A stretch of DNA of 34,642 nucleotides from Leucobacter sp. Ag1 (GTDB lineage: Bacteria; Actinomycetota; Actinomycetes; Actinomycetales; Microbacteriaceae): positions 1 to 34,642 of the forward strand of contig NZ_LAYO01000075.1 of NCBI RefSeq assembly GCF_000980875.1, in the 5' to 3' direction. Below the pieces are notes generated by a model. The model was not told where the DNA came from. It saw only the letters and a list, made by a program, of their open reading frames with translations, and did not search any database. The position numbers were made by a program, and so were the translations under genes. How positions within the stretch are numbered: the first letter of the stretch is position 1; each line of letters begins with the position of its first letter. Below are positions 7,511 through 15,942 of this stretch, one piece after another.

Positions 7511-9187
7511 TCAGGCCGCGATCTCGGCCGAGGCGGGCGGCATGACCCGCGAGTCGATGCGGATGTGGATCAGCGCCGGGCCGCCGGCGGCGAGCGCGCG
7601 GTCGAGGGCGGCGCCGAACTGCTCGGTGCGCTCGACGAGTTCGCCGTGCCCGCCGAACGAGCGCATCCATGCGGCGAAGTCGGGGTTCGCCATGCGGGTG
7701 TCCGAGGGGCGACCCGGGTAGTGGTGCTCCTGGTGCTGCACGATGGTGCCGTAGATGCCGTTGTCGACGACGATCACGAGCGGGGAGCCGCCGTGCGCGA
7801 TGGCGGTCGCGATCTCCTGCCCGTTCATGAGGAAGTCGCCGTCGCCGCAGACGGCGACGGCCCGGCGCTCGGGAAACGCGAGCGACGCCGCGACGGCCGC
7901 GGGCACGGCGAGCCCCATGGCGCCGTTGCGCGCACCGACGAGGCTCGCCGGGTCGAGGTGGCGCACGAACCGGTGCGCCCAGATCGTGGCGTTCCCGGCG
8001 CCGAAGGTGAGGATCGCGCGCCCGTCGAGCCGGGTATCGAGCTCGCCGAACGCGACGCCGAGATCGACCCCGGCGGCGACGGCCTCGGCGACTTCCCCGG
8101 GCTGCCCCGCGGCGACCGCTGCATCGGATCGGTGGGCGGCGAAGCGCTGCTGCGCCGCTGCACGGCCGCGCATCCACAGGTCGCCGCGGGGTCCACGGGC
8201 TGCGACCGGGTCGCTCGCGGCGAGCGCGACCGAGAACTCGGCCGGGGCGGCCAGGATCTGCCGGTCGATGCGCCCGGCGTGCTGCACCGCCTCGGGATCG
8301 AGCGAGACGAGCACGGTCTCGGCGTCGAAACCGAGGGCGTATCCGTCGCTCAGCACGTCGGAGCGCGCGCAGCCGACGAACACGAGCAGGTCGGCATCGG
8401 CGTAGCCCGCCGCGACCGCATCGGCGCGGCCGTATCCGAGCCATCCAGCCCAGGCGCCGCCCGTATTCGGCACCGCATCGTAGGCGCGCCAGTCGCAGAA
8501 CACGGGCACGCCCGCGGCCTCCGCCCAGCCGAGCAGAGCGCGCCCCTCCCCCGCGTGCCAGCCGTCGCCGCCGGCCACGATCGCGGGCCGCTCGGCGGTC
8601 GCGATCCGAGCGACGAGCTCGGCGAGCTCGGCCGGGGACGGTTCCGGCCGCGGAGCCGCGACCGGAGCGGCCGGGGCCGCATCGGTGCGGTGCACGAGCA
8701 CGTCCTCGGGCAGTCCCACCACTACGGGGCCGGGGCGCCCTGCAGCGGCGATCCGCATCGCCTCGGCGACGAGCTCGCCCGCGCGATCGGCGTCGTCGAT
8801 GGTCATGACCCGCTTCGCGGCCGACCCGAACCAGCCGCTCAGATCGAACTCCTGGAACGCCTCCCGCTCGCGGTCGGCGACGGGCACGAGGCCGACGAAC
8901 AGCACGAGCGGAGTCGCGTCCTGCCAGGCGGTGTGGATCGCGATCATCGCGTTCGCAGCGCCCGGGCCCCGGGTGACCATCGCGACGCCGGGGCGGCCGG
9001 TGAGCCGTCCCTCGGCGAGCGCCATGAACCCGGCGCCGCCCTCGTGCCGGCAGACCACCGTCTCGATCGACGAGTCGTGCAGGCCGTCGAGCACGTCGAG
9101 GTAGCTCTCGCCGGGCACGGCGTAGACGCGGGAGACCCCGTGGGCTTCGAGCGTCCGAACGATCAGGTGTCCTGCCGACTGCGTCAT
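7511..9187 (-). CDS. Thiamine-diphosphate-dependent enzyme (acetolactate synthase / benzoylformate decarboxylase-like)
   Basis: A 558-residue three-domain enzyme. The cofactor-activating Glu49 lies in VVCRHEGGAGFMA, the central domain carries LVFVGCARSD, and the thiamine-diphosphate motif starts with GDGDFLMNG at residues 448-456 and ends in VVDNGIYG. Members decarboxylate or carboligate 2-oxo acids. The presence of Glu49 argues against glyoxylate carboligase, which has Val there. There is no small regulatory subunit gene next to it, so it is unlikely to be the biosynthetic acetolactate synthase. Operon position, between transporter and amidohydrolase, suggests it processes a 2-oxo acid made from the imported compound. 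An AAGGA-type site precedes the ATG. Confidence 0.85.
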   Translation of the reverse strand: MTQSAGHLIVRTLEAHGVSRVYAVPGESYLDVLDGLHDSSIETVVCRHEGGAGFMALAEGRLTGRPGVAMVTRGPGAANAMIAIHTAWQDATPLVLFVGLVPVADREREAFQEFDLSGWFGSAAKRVMTIDDADRAGELVAEAMRIAAAGRPGPVVVGLPEDVLVHRTDAAPAAPVAAPRPEPSPAELAELVARIATAERPAIVAGGDGWHAGEGRALLGWAEAAGVPVFCDWRAYDAVPNTGGAWAGWLGYGRADAVAAGYADADLLVFVGCARSDVLSDGYALGFDAETVLVSLDPEAVQHAGRIDRQILAAPAEFSVALAASDPVAARGPRGDLWMRGRAAAQQRFAAHRSDAAVAAGQPGEVAEAVAAGVDLGVAFGELDTRLDGRAILTFGAGNATIWAHRFVRHLDPASLVGARNGAMGLAVPAAVAASLAFPERRAVAVCGDGDFLMNGQEIATAIAHGGSPLVIVVDNGIYGTIVQHQEHHYPGRPSDTRMANPDFAAWMRSFGGHGELVERTEQFGAALDRALAAGGPALIHIRIDSRVMPPASAEIAA

Positions 9188-9239
9188 GGTGGGGTCCTTC
9201 CGGGAGGGGCGTTCTGGTGGCTTGGCCGAGCGGTGCGGA

Positions 9240-10571
9240 TCAGTGCTTGAAGCCGGGAAGCTTCACGCTGAGCCGCGGCGCGATCGCTCCGGCCACCGCG
9301 GTGAACAGCGAGAGGAAGACGAGCATCGCGGCCGCCGGCCACCAGTGGTTCGCGGTCGCGGCGACGAAGCCGGTGGCGAGCAGGGGGATGAAGCCCGAGA
9401 GCATGCCGGCGACGTTCTGCGCCAGGCCGACGCCCGTGTAGCGGGTCTTCGCGGGGAACAGGCCGGTGAGCACGGTGCCCGACGCGGCGTACGGCAGCGA
9501 CAGGGTGCAGACGGCGAGCGTCATGGCGAGCACGACGAGTACCGGGTTGCCCGAGGCGAGCAGCAGGAACGCGGGGACCGACACGACGGCCGAGGCGATT
9601 CCGCCCCACAGGATCACCCGGCTCGCGCCGTACTTGGTGCCGAGGTGCCCGCCCCACAGCAGAGCGAGGATCTCGAACGCTGCTGCGACCATGCTGCCGA
9701 GCAGCATGAGCGACGAGTCGTAATGGAGCACGTTCACGCCGTACCAGACGCAGAAGGCGGTGACGAGGTAGAAGCCGCCGACGCCGAGCAGCGCCGCTGC
9801 CATGCCGACGATGATCTGCTTCCAGCTGTCGCGGAAGGTGGTGAGCACGGGGCTCTTCACGACCTCGCCCGATTCCTCGAGCTGGCGGAACACGGGCGAC
9901 TCCTCGAGCTTGCTGCGGATGTAGATGGCGATGAGCAGCAGCGGCAGCGCGACGAGGAACGGGATGCGCCAACCCCAGGCATCGAAGTTCTGCTGGGAGA
10001 ACGCGAGCGTCGCGATGAAGAAGCCGCCGGACGACAGGATCGTGCCGATGGGCGAGCCGATCTGCGGGATCGCGGCGTAGCGCGCCCGCAGGTGCAGCGG
10101 CGCGTTCTCGACCACGAGCGTCATCGCGCCCGACCATTCCCCGCCCACGAAGAGCCCCTGCAGCACGCGCAGCAGCACGAGCAGGATCGGCGCGGCGATG
10201 CCGATGGCGGCGTAGGTGGGCAGCAGGCCGATGAGGCCGGTCACGAGTCCGATGCCGACGATCGTGATCATGAGCACGACGCGGCGGCCGATGCGGTCGC
10301 CCATCCGGCCGAAGATCATGCCGCCGATGGGGCGGGCCGCGAGGCCGACGCCGAAGGTCGCGAACGACGCGAGGGCCGCGGCGGTCGCGTTCTCGCTCGT
10401 GAAGTACTGCACGTTGAACACGAGCGCCGCGGCGGCGCTGAACAGGAAGAAGTCGTACCACTCGAGCGCGGTGCCGATGAGCGCGCCGAGAGCGACCTTG
10501 TTGGCCTCCGCGATGGTCAGTTCCTGGGTGGCCTGGTATTCGATGGCCGAGGTCTTGGTGGTCTCGCTCAT
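9240..10571 (-). CDS. MFS transporter of the metabolite:H+ symporter (MHS) family
   Basis: A 443-residue inner-membrane transporter with about 12 hydrophobic segments. Family signatures: GTALEWYDFFLFS in the first membrane helix, the loop motif GRMGDRIGRRVVL between helices 2 and 3, and VLQGLFVGGEWSGA in helix 4; the large central cytoplasmic loop runs around residues 215-250. MHS proteins import organic acids, betaines and related small molecules with protons. The start at 10571 is chosen because GGAGAGAG lies 3 nt upstream and the protein then begins with a normal short cytoplasmic tail. It is the first gene of the four-gene minus-strand operon, 52 nt before the thiamine-diphosphate enzyme, and should be its uptake step. 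Confidence 0.9.
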   Translation of the reverse strand: MSETTKTSAIEYQATQELTIAEANKVALGALIGTALEWYDFFLFSAAAALVFNVQYFTSENATAAALASFATFGVGLAARPIGGMIFGRMGDRIGRRVVLMITIVGIGLVTGLIGLLPTYAAIGIAAPILLVLLRVLQGLFVGGEWSGAMTLVVENAPLHLRARYAAIPQIGSPIGTILSSGGFFIATLAFSQQNFDAWGWRIPFLVALPLLLIAIYIRSKLEESPVFRQLEESGEVVKSPVLTTFRDSWKQIIVGMAAALLGVGGFYLVTAFCVWYGVNVLHYDSSLMLLGSMVAAAFEILALLWGGHLGTKYGASRVILWGGIASAVVSVPAFLLLASGNPVLVVLAMTLAVCTLSLPYAASGTVLTGLFPAKTRYTGVGLAQNVAGMLSGFIPLLATGFVAATANHWWPAAAMLVFLSLFTAVAGAIAPRLSVKLPGFKH

Positions 10572-10717
10572 ATCTCTCTCCGTCGAGGGATCCGCGGGGC
10601 GGGATCCGGTGTGCAAGCGGGCCGGCTCGCGATCTGATCGCGGCGTCACCATCGAGCATGCCAGGGGATACGCCCAGCTTGAGCCACCTAATGCCGCCAT
10701 TTTTCCTCGCAAAACAG

Positions 10718-10741
10718 TGCGTATGCACATATTCTGGGGGC
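10718..10741 (+). promoter_or_regulatory. -10 box and short palindrome in front of the PucR-type regulator
   Basis: TATTCT (10730-10735) is a fair -10 box placed 6 nt before the ATG at 10742, again implying a leaderless or nearly leaderless transcript. Just upstream, GTGC-GTAT-GCAC (10717-10728, within 1 nt) forms a small inverted repeat that could be an operator. The 170-nt divergent gap must also hold the promoter of the minus-strand operon, for which I see no clear boxes. Confidence 0.4.
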
Positions 10742-11929
10742 ATGGCCGCTTCAGACCCGCACCGTCTCAGCGGTACCCCGATACCGGGCGACCGCGCGCG
10801 CTGGATCGAACTGCTCGACCGGCTCGACGTCGACGCCCTGACCGACACCTTCCTCTCCCTCGTCGGCACGGTGCCCGGCTACGACCCGCCGCCCATCCCC
10901 GTCTCCGAGATGCGCCGCACCGGTCGGCTCTCGTTCATCGCCCTGGTCGAGGGCCTGCGCTCTGGCGGCTTCACCGATCCCATCCCCGTCTCGAGCGACG
11001 TCGGGGTCTCGCGCGCCCGGGCCGGGGTCCCCCTCACCGCGCTCATGACCGCGATCCGCGGCGACTTCACCGTCCTCTGGGAGGCGCTCACCAGAGTCGC
11101 CGACGCCGACGACGCCGAACTGATCGTCCGCCACACCGGGATCGTGCTCCGCACCGTCGACGAGTACGCGGGCCAGACCCAGCGCGCCTACCTGGCAGAG
11201 CAGCAGCGCATGCGCGAGGAGGCGGCCTCCGTGCGCCAAGGGCTGATCGCCGCGCTGTTCCAGGAACCGCAGCCGACCGGCGAGCGCCTCCGCGCCATCG
11301 CGCACGAGCTCGACCTCCCCGTGGAGGCCCCGCTCGTCGCGGTGGCCGCGGTCGGCGACGACATCCCGGCGCTGCGGGTGCTGGTCTCAGAGGTCGAGCG
11401 CGCGGGCGGCACGGTACGCACGCACCACCTGGGCGACACTCTCGTGGCGTTCTCCCGCCCGCAGGAGCTGCCCGGGTCCCGCGTCGAGGCGCTGGTCGCG
11501 CAGCTCGTCCGCCTGCGCGTCGGCATCGTCGAGGCCACGGCCGGGCTCGCGGAGCTGCGGCAGAGCGCTCGCACCGCGCAGGAACTCGCTCGGCTCTTCC
11601 GTCCGGACGAGCAGGGAGCGATGACCTGGTCGCGCGGCTGGGCCCGGCTCGCCGCCGGGCGGCTGCTCGACTCCGGCTCGCCGATCATGTCCGATGTGCA
11701 CGCCGCGCTCGCGAGCTGCGGGAGCGCCGAACGCGCACGACTCGAGGAGGCGGTGCGCAGCTTCCTGCGCAGCGGCAGCGTCGGGGCATCGGCGGAGGAG
11801 CTGTTCTGCCACCGCAACACCCTCGCGAACCGGCTCCGCCGATTCACGGAGCTCACGGGGGTCGACCCGCAGGTGCCCGAGCAGGCCGCGCGCCTCGTGA
11901 TCGGATGGGCGCAGGCCCCGGCCGGCTAG
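10742..11929 (+). CDS. PucR/CdaR-family transcriptional regulator
   Basis: A 395-residue regulator. The C-terminal PucR helix-turn-helix is clear: VRSFLRSGSVGASAEELFCH then RNTLANRLRRFTELTGVD, residues about 338-375, with the typical ARLVIGW end. The N-terminal 180 residues look like the RsbT co-antagonist-like or GGDEF-like sensory region found in actinobacterial members. PucR/CdaR proteins usually activate genes for breakdown of purines, sugars acids or amides in response to the substrate. It diverges from the transporter-led catabolic operon and is its likely activator. Its TAG stop shares the palindromic CTAG (11926-11929) with the stop of the convergent peptidase gene. Start chosen at the ATG behind the -10 box rather than an upstream ATG. 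Confidence 0.87.
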   Translation: MAASDPHRLSGTPIPGDRARWIELLDRLDVDALTDTFLSLVGTVPGYDPPPIPVSEMRRTGRLSFIALVEGLRSGGFTDPIPVSSDVGVSRARAGVPLTALMTAIRGDFTVLWEALTRVADADDAELIVRHTGIVLRTVDEYAGQTQRAYLAEQQRMREEAASVRQGLIAALFQEPQPTGERLRAIAHELDLPVEAPLVAVAAVGDDIPALRVLVSEVERAGGTVRTHHLGDTLVAFSRPQELPGSRVEALVAQLVRLRVGIVEATAGLAELRQSARTAQELARLFRPDEQGAMTWSRGWARLAAGRLLDSGSPIMSDVHAALASCGSAERARLEEAVRSFLRSGSVGASAEELFCHRNTLANRLRRFTELTGVDPQVPEQAARLVIGWAQAPAG

Positions 11930-13278
11930 CCCGCGGCCGGCCGCGCCCCGACCCGCTCCGCGACGACCCGGCGCAGCGCGCCGAGCGCGAGCCCGATCGA
12001 TTCGACGTCGATGCGCTCGTCGTGCCCGTGCACGCCGTCGCGGTAGCGCTCGTAGCTCCACTCGGGGCCGAGCAGCCCGAAGCCGTACGACGGGATCCCG
12101 AGCTCGCGGAAGTGCCGCGCATCCGATCCGCCGGCGGCCGCGATCGGCACGACGGGAGCGCCCGAGACCTCGCGGATCGCCCGTTCGAGCGCGCGGTACA
12201 GCGGCTCCTCGGTCGAGGATCCGGTCGCCGCCCAGCCGCGCAGCGGCGAGATCTCGACCCGGTCGGCGAGGTCGCCGAGCATGGTGCGCAGCAGTTCGTC
12301 GACGTCGGCGTCGCTCGTGCCGGGCAGGGTGCGGATGTCGAGGTCGATGGTGCCGACGGCCGGGATCACGTTGTGGGCGTCGCCCGCGCGCAGCACGGTC
12401 GGAGAGATCGTGACGCGCGAGACGGCGTGCGCGTACCCGGCGATGCGCCCGAGCTCGGGCAGCGCGGCGTCGAGGCGCACGGGGTCGAGCAGCCGCTCGG
12501 CGAGATCCGGATCCGCGACGCGGGCGCCGACGAAGGCCGACCAGAGCGGCCCGAGCTGGATCGCGGGCGCGACCTCCCGCAGGCGGTGCAGCACCTCGCC
12601 GATCCCGTACGCCGCGCTCGTCGCGCCGTAGGGGATCGAGGCGTGGCCGGGCACACCGCTCAGGGTGAGCCGACGGCTGGCGGAACCCTTTTCAGCGACG
12701 CCGACGGCGACGTGCGCGCCCATGCGCTGTCCGCCGGATTCCGAGAGCAGCTCGGTGACGCGCACCGCGGACGCGTGCTCGCGCAGCAGCCACTTCACGC
12801 CGTACTCGCCGCCGGCCTCCTCGTCGGCGACGGCCAGCAGCACCAGGTCGCCGCGGGGACGCTCGGGAGCGAGCGCCACCTCGCGCAGGATCACGGCGAA
12901 GGACGCCGTGAGGTAGAGCATGTCGACGGCGCCGCGGCCCCAGATCTCACCGTCGACGAGTTCGCCGCCGAAGGGATCTCGCTGCCAGCCGTCCGGGTCC
13001 GCGGGGACCACGTCGAGGTGGCCGAGCAGGCCGAGCGCGGGGGCGTCGGGGTCGGTACCGCGCACGCGCGCGATGAGCGAGGCGCGGCCGGGGGCGGACT
13101 CGAACACCTGGAGGTCGAGCGCTCCGGCGCGCACGGCGTCGTCGAGGTAGCGCTGGAGCACGCGGACGCTGCGGATCTCCTGCCCGGAGTCGGCGGCGCC
13201 GGTGTTGACGCACGCCTCGCGGATCATGGACCGGAGCAGCGCGACCGCGTCTTCGAGGCTGTTCTCCGACCGGTCCAT
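11926..13278 (-). CDS. M20-family metallopeptidase (ArgE/DapE/carboxypeptidase-like)
   Basis: A 450-residue co-catalytic zinc hydrolase. Motifs in order: GLLGHLDVVPADPDGW with His87 and Asp89, IWGRGAVDM with Asp119 bridging, VADEEAGG with Glu153 as base and Glu154 as ligand, PGHASIPYG in the dimerisation lid, and a C-terminal GHDERID supplying the last His. It removes an N-acyl group or cleaves a dipeptide; specificity cannot be read from sequence. AAGGAG precedes the ATG at a good distance. It follows the TetR gene by 66 nt in the same direction, so both may share a transcript, and faces the amidohydrolase plus ABC importer operon, suggesting it acts on what that importer brings in. Confidence 0.87.
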   Translation of the reverse strand: MDRSENSLEDAVALLRSMIREACVNTGAADSGQEIRSVRVLQRYLDDAVRAGALDLQVFESAPGRASLIARVRGTDPDAPALGLLGHLDVVPADPDGWQRDPFGGELVDGEIWGRGAVDMLYLTASFAVILREVALAPERPRGDLVLLAVADEEAGGEYGVKWLLREHASAVRVTELLSESGGQRMGAHVAVGVAEKGSASRRLTLSGVPGHASIPYGATSAAYGIGEVLHRLREVAPAIQLGPLWSAFVGARVADPDLAERLLDPVRLDAALPELGRIAGYAHAVSRVTISPTVLRAGDAHNVIPAVGTIDLDIRTLPGTSDADVDELLRTMLGDLADRVEISPLRGWAATGSSTEEPLYRALERAIREVSGAPVVPIAAAGGSDARHFRELGIPSYGFGLLGPEWSYERYRDGVHGHDERIDVESIGLALGALRRVVAERVGARPAAG

Positions 13279-13344
13279 GCGCGCTCCTTCACCGTGCTCG
13301 CGGCCGGATCCCGGTCGCCGCACCAGCCTATCGCCGCGCCGGGC

Positions 13345-14052
13345 TCAGCGATCGGCCTCCGCGTGCTCGATCCCCTGGCGCTCCACGGAGTCGAGCAGGG
13401 CGGCGATGCCGGCGCGGTAGACGTCCATGCCGCTCAGCGCGAAGAGCGCGTCGCGGTTGGCGTCGAGGAGCGGGTAGTCGGGCAGGTGCGCGGAGCCGAA
13501 GGAGGTGATCCAGGGCTCGGATCCGGCCTCCTCTTCACCGCCGCGCATGACCTCGTGCGCCATGGCTGCGCTGAACGAGAGAGCGAAACCCGAGACCGCG
13601 GCGTAGGCGCGCACGAGCGCGCCGCCTTCGAGGCCGGCCTCGTGGAGGACTTCGAGCAGGAACTCGACGGCGGCCGCGTCGCCGGGGCCCGCGGGGTCGA
13701 TGACGGCGCCTTCGGCGCCGAGCGCGGGGTAGGTGAGGTAGAGCTCGGCGGTGGCGAGCAGGTGCGCCTCGAGGCGCGCGCGCCACCCGCCGGGGACCGC
13801 CTGCCCGGCCTCGACGGAGAGTCGGTTGAGTCGGTCGAGGGCGGCTTGGGTCATGGCCTCGCGGTTGCGGAAGTGCCGGTACATGGCGGTGGCGTCGACG
13901 CCGAGCTCCTCGCCGATGCGCTTGAAGGTGAGCCGCTCGTGCGGTTCGCGGCGCGCGAGTTCGAGCAGCGCGTCGACGATGCGCTCGGGGTCCAGGCGCA
14001 CGCGCCGCGATCCCGAACCGCGGGCGCCTGCTTCGCCGGCTTCGCTCGCCAT
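13345..14052 (-). CDS. TetR/AcrR-family transcriptional regulator
   Basis: A 235-residue regulator with the TetR N-terminal DNA-binding domain: IVDALLELARREPHERLTFK, then the helix-turn-helix RIGEELGVDATAMYRHFRNREAM at about residues 45-67. The rest is the helical ligand-binding and dimer domain with no recognisable specificity. The start at 14052 follows AGAGGG and leaves the usual short basic arm; a longer frame starting further upstream would cover the operator region and is less likely. It diverges from the amidohydrolase and ABC importer operon over 171 nt that hold a perfect 17-bp palindrome, so autoregulation and repression of the importer operon are expected. Confidence 0.9.
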   Translation of the reverse strand: MASEAGEAGARGSGSRRVRLDPERIVDALLELARREPHERLTFKRIGEELGVDATAMYRHFRNREAMTQAALDRLNRLSVEAGQAVPGGWRARLEAHLLATAELYLTYPALGAEGAVIDPAGPGDAAAVEFLLEVLHEAGLEGGALVRAYAAVSGFALSFSAAMAHEVMRGGEEEAGSEPWITSFGSAHLPDYPLLDANRDALFALSGMDVYRAGIAALLDSVERQGIEHAEADR

Positions 14053-14146
14053 CTGATCCCTCTCGTTCGCGGGGCGCACGTCGTCTTCGCGCGTCGCTCC
14101 CGGGTATCGATTCAATCACGACAGCGTCACACGCCGTCAATTCCGA

Positions 14147-14163
14147 TGTCAATGACATTGACA
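14147..14163. promoter_or_regulatory. Perfect palindrome, probable TetR operator
   Basis: TGTCAATGACATTGACA is an 8+8 perfect inverted repeat around a central A. It overlaps the -35 box of the plus-strand promoter and presents a second TTGACA on the minus strand, so a bound dimer would block both divergent promoters. Assignment to the adjacent TetR protein is from position and shape. Confidence 0.72.
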
Positions 14164-14187
14164 CGACCGGTGACACCTGCGTATGGT
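14158..14187 (+). promoter_or_regulatory. Sigma70-type promoter of the amidohydrolase / ABC importer operon
   Basis: TTGACA (14158-14163), an 18-nt spacer and TATGGT (14182-14187) form the best consensus promoter in the window. The expected start near 14195 leaves about a 30-nt leader with CGGAGG before the ATG at 14224. Confidence 0.7.
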
Positions 14188-14223
14188 GCTGCTGAATCGA
14201 CGACGATCAGCCCGGAGGACGCC

Positions 14224-15942
14224 ATGCCCGAAACCGCAGCCAGCACCGACCAGCCGCAGAACGGACCGGGCTCCCCGCACGCCGAACTCGTGCTCGAGAA
14301 CGGCTGGGTCTACACCGGCACCGATGCCGCGCCGCAGCGCGGCGGCATCGCGATCGCGGGCGGCCGGATCCTCGCGACCGACCCCGATGAGGTCGCCCGA
14401 CTCGCCCCGCACGCCGACGAGCGCATCGACCTGGACGGCCGCCTCATCGTCCCCGGCTTCCAGGACGCCCACGTGCATCCCGTCAGCGCCGGCGTCGAAC
14501 TGCTCAGCTGCGACCTCAGCGGCTGCGACACGGCCGAGCAGACCGTCGAGACGATCCGCGCCTACGCCGAGGCCCACCCCGAGCTCGAGTGGATCCTCGG
14601 CGCCGGCTGGTCGATGGACATGTTCCCCGGCGGCACCCCCACCCGCGAGCTGCTCGACTCCGCGGTGCCCGACCGGCCCGCGCTGCTCGAGAACCGCGAT
14701 CACCACGGCGCCTGGGTCAACTCCCGCGCGTTCGAGCTCGCCGGTGTCGACGCAGCGACCGAGGACCCCGCCGACGGCCGCCTCGAGCGCCGCCCGGACG
14801 GCACCCCCGCCGGCACCGTCCACGAGGGCGCGATGAACCTCTTCGATCACGTGCGCCCTCGGCCGACCGAGGACGCCGCCTACGCTGGCCTGCTCGCCGC
14901 CCAGGACCACCTGCTCGCGAACGGCATCACCGCTTGGCAGGACGCCGCGGTCGGAGTCTTCATGGGCAGCCTCGACACCCTGCCGATCTATCGCCGTGCG
15001 GTTCGCGAGGGCACCCTGGTGGTGCGCGTCCGCGGCGCGCAGTGGTGGGACCGCGCGAACGGCGAGGGCCAGCTCGCCGACGTGCTCGCGCGACGCGACG
15101 AGGTCGCGGCGGAGGCGGATCCCGACCGCTTCTCGATCGCGAGCGTCAAGGTCATGGTCGACGGCGTCGCCGAGAACCACACCGCCGCGATGCACGACGC
15201 GTACAAGGACCCGCACGGCCACGCCACGAGCAACCGCGGCATCTCGTTCTTCGACCCGGCCGAGATGGCCGGGTTCGTCACCGAGCTCGACGCGAACGGC
15301 GTGCAGGTCCACTTCCACGCGCTCGGCGACCGCGCCGTGACCGACGCGCTGGACGCGCTCGAGGCGGCCCGCGCGGCGAACGGCGAGACCGACAACCGCC
15401 ACCACCTCGCGCACCTGCAGCTCGTGCGGCAGGCCGACCTGCCCCGCTTCGCCGAGCTCGGCGCGACCGCCAACCTGCAGGCGCTCTGGGCCTGCCATGA
15501 GGATCAGCTCGACGAGCTCACCCTGCCGTTCCTGCGCGACGACGCGGAGCGCGACCACTACCCCTTCGGCGAGCTGGCCGCTGCCGGCGCGCAGCTCGCC
15601 GCCGGCAGCGACTGGTCGGTGTCGACGCCCGACCCGATCGCGGCGATCCACATCGCGGTGAACCGACGTTCTCCCGGGGCCGAGCTGCCGCAGCTCGGCC
15701 CCGACTCGCAGAAGCTCACCCTGAAGCAGGCCCTCGACGCCTACACGCAGGGCACGGCGCGGGTGAACCACCTCGACCACGCGACCGGAACGCTCGAGCC
15801 CGGCAAGTACGCCGACTTCGCGATCCTCGACCGCAACCTGTTCGAGCTGCCCGAGGCCGAGCTGCACGCGGCGCGGATCGACGAGACCTGGATCGACGGC
15901 ACGCGCCGCTTCCGCCGCGCAGCGGACGGGGCGGTCGCGTGA
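14224..15942 (+). CDS. YtcJ-type amidohydrolase (amidohydrolase 3 family)
   Basis: A 572-residue metal-dependent hydrolase, second of this family here. DAHVHP (residues 81-86) is the first metal site; then SVKVMVDGVAENHTAAM, HFHALGDRAVTDALD, HHLAHLQLV and AGSDWSVSTPDP supply the remaining family blocks. CGGAGGACGCC precedes the ATG. Its TGA overlaps the GTG of the solute-binding lipoprotein (GTGA, 15939-15942), so hydrolase and importer are translationally coupled and the importer probably supplies its substrate or a precursor. There is no signal peptide, so it acts in the cytoplasm. The substrate is unknown; amide, formamide or peptide-like molecules are plausible from the family and the oligopeptide-type transporter. 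Confidence 0.9.
   Translation: MPETAASTDQPQNGPGSPHAELVLENGWVYTGTDAAPQRGGIAIAGGRILATDPDEVARLAPHADERIDLDGRLIVPGFQDAHVHPVSAGVELLSCDLSGCDTAEQTVETIRAYAEAHPELEWILGAGWSMDMFPGGTPTRELLDSAVPDRPALLENRDHHGAWVNSRAFELAGVDAATEDPADGRLERRPDGTPAGTVHEGAMNLFDHVRPRPTEDAAYAGLLAAQDHLLANGITAWQDAAVGVFMGSLDTLPIYRRAVREGTLVVRVRGAQWWDRANGEGQLADVLARRDEVAAEADPDRFSIASVKVMVDGVAENHTAAMHDAYKDPHGHATSNRGISFFDPAEMAGFVTELDANGVQVHFHALGDRAVTDALDALEAARAANGETDNRHHLAHLQLVRQADLPRFAELGATANLQALWACHEDQLDELTLPFLRDDAERDHYPFGELAAAGAQLAAGSDWSVSTPDPIAAIHIAVNRRSPGAELPQLGPDSQKLTLKQALDAYTQGTARVNHLDHATGTLEPGKYADFAILDRNLFELPEAELHAARIDETWIDGTRRFRRAADGAVA

Noticed and set aside
7511-9187. Glyoxylate carboligase, which would link to the glycerate kinase at the left edge
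   Set aside because: The cofactor-activating Glu49 is present, whereas glyoxylate carboligase has Val at this position; no tartronate semialdehyde reductase or hydroxypyruvate isomerase gene is nearby.
10216-14223. Very long plus-strand open frame running into the amidohydrolase gene
   Set aside because: It is antisense to the transporter, peptidase and TetR genes, arginine- and alanine-rich and without domains; it is an effect of high GC. The gene starts at 14224.
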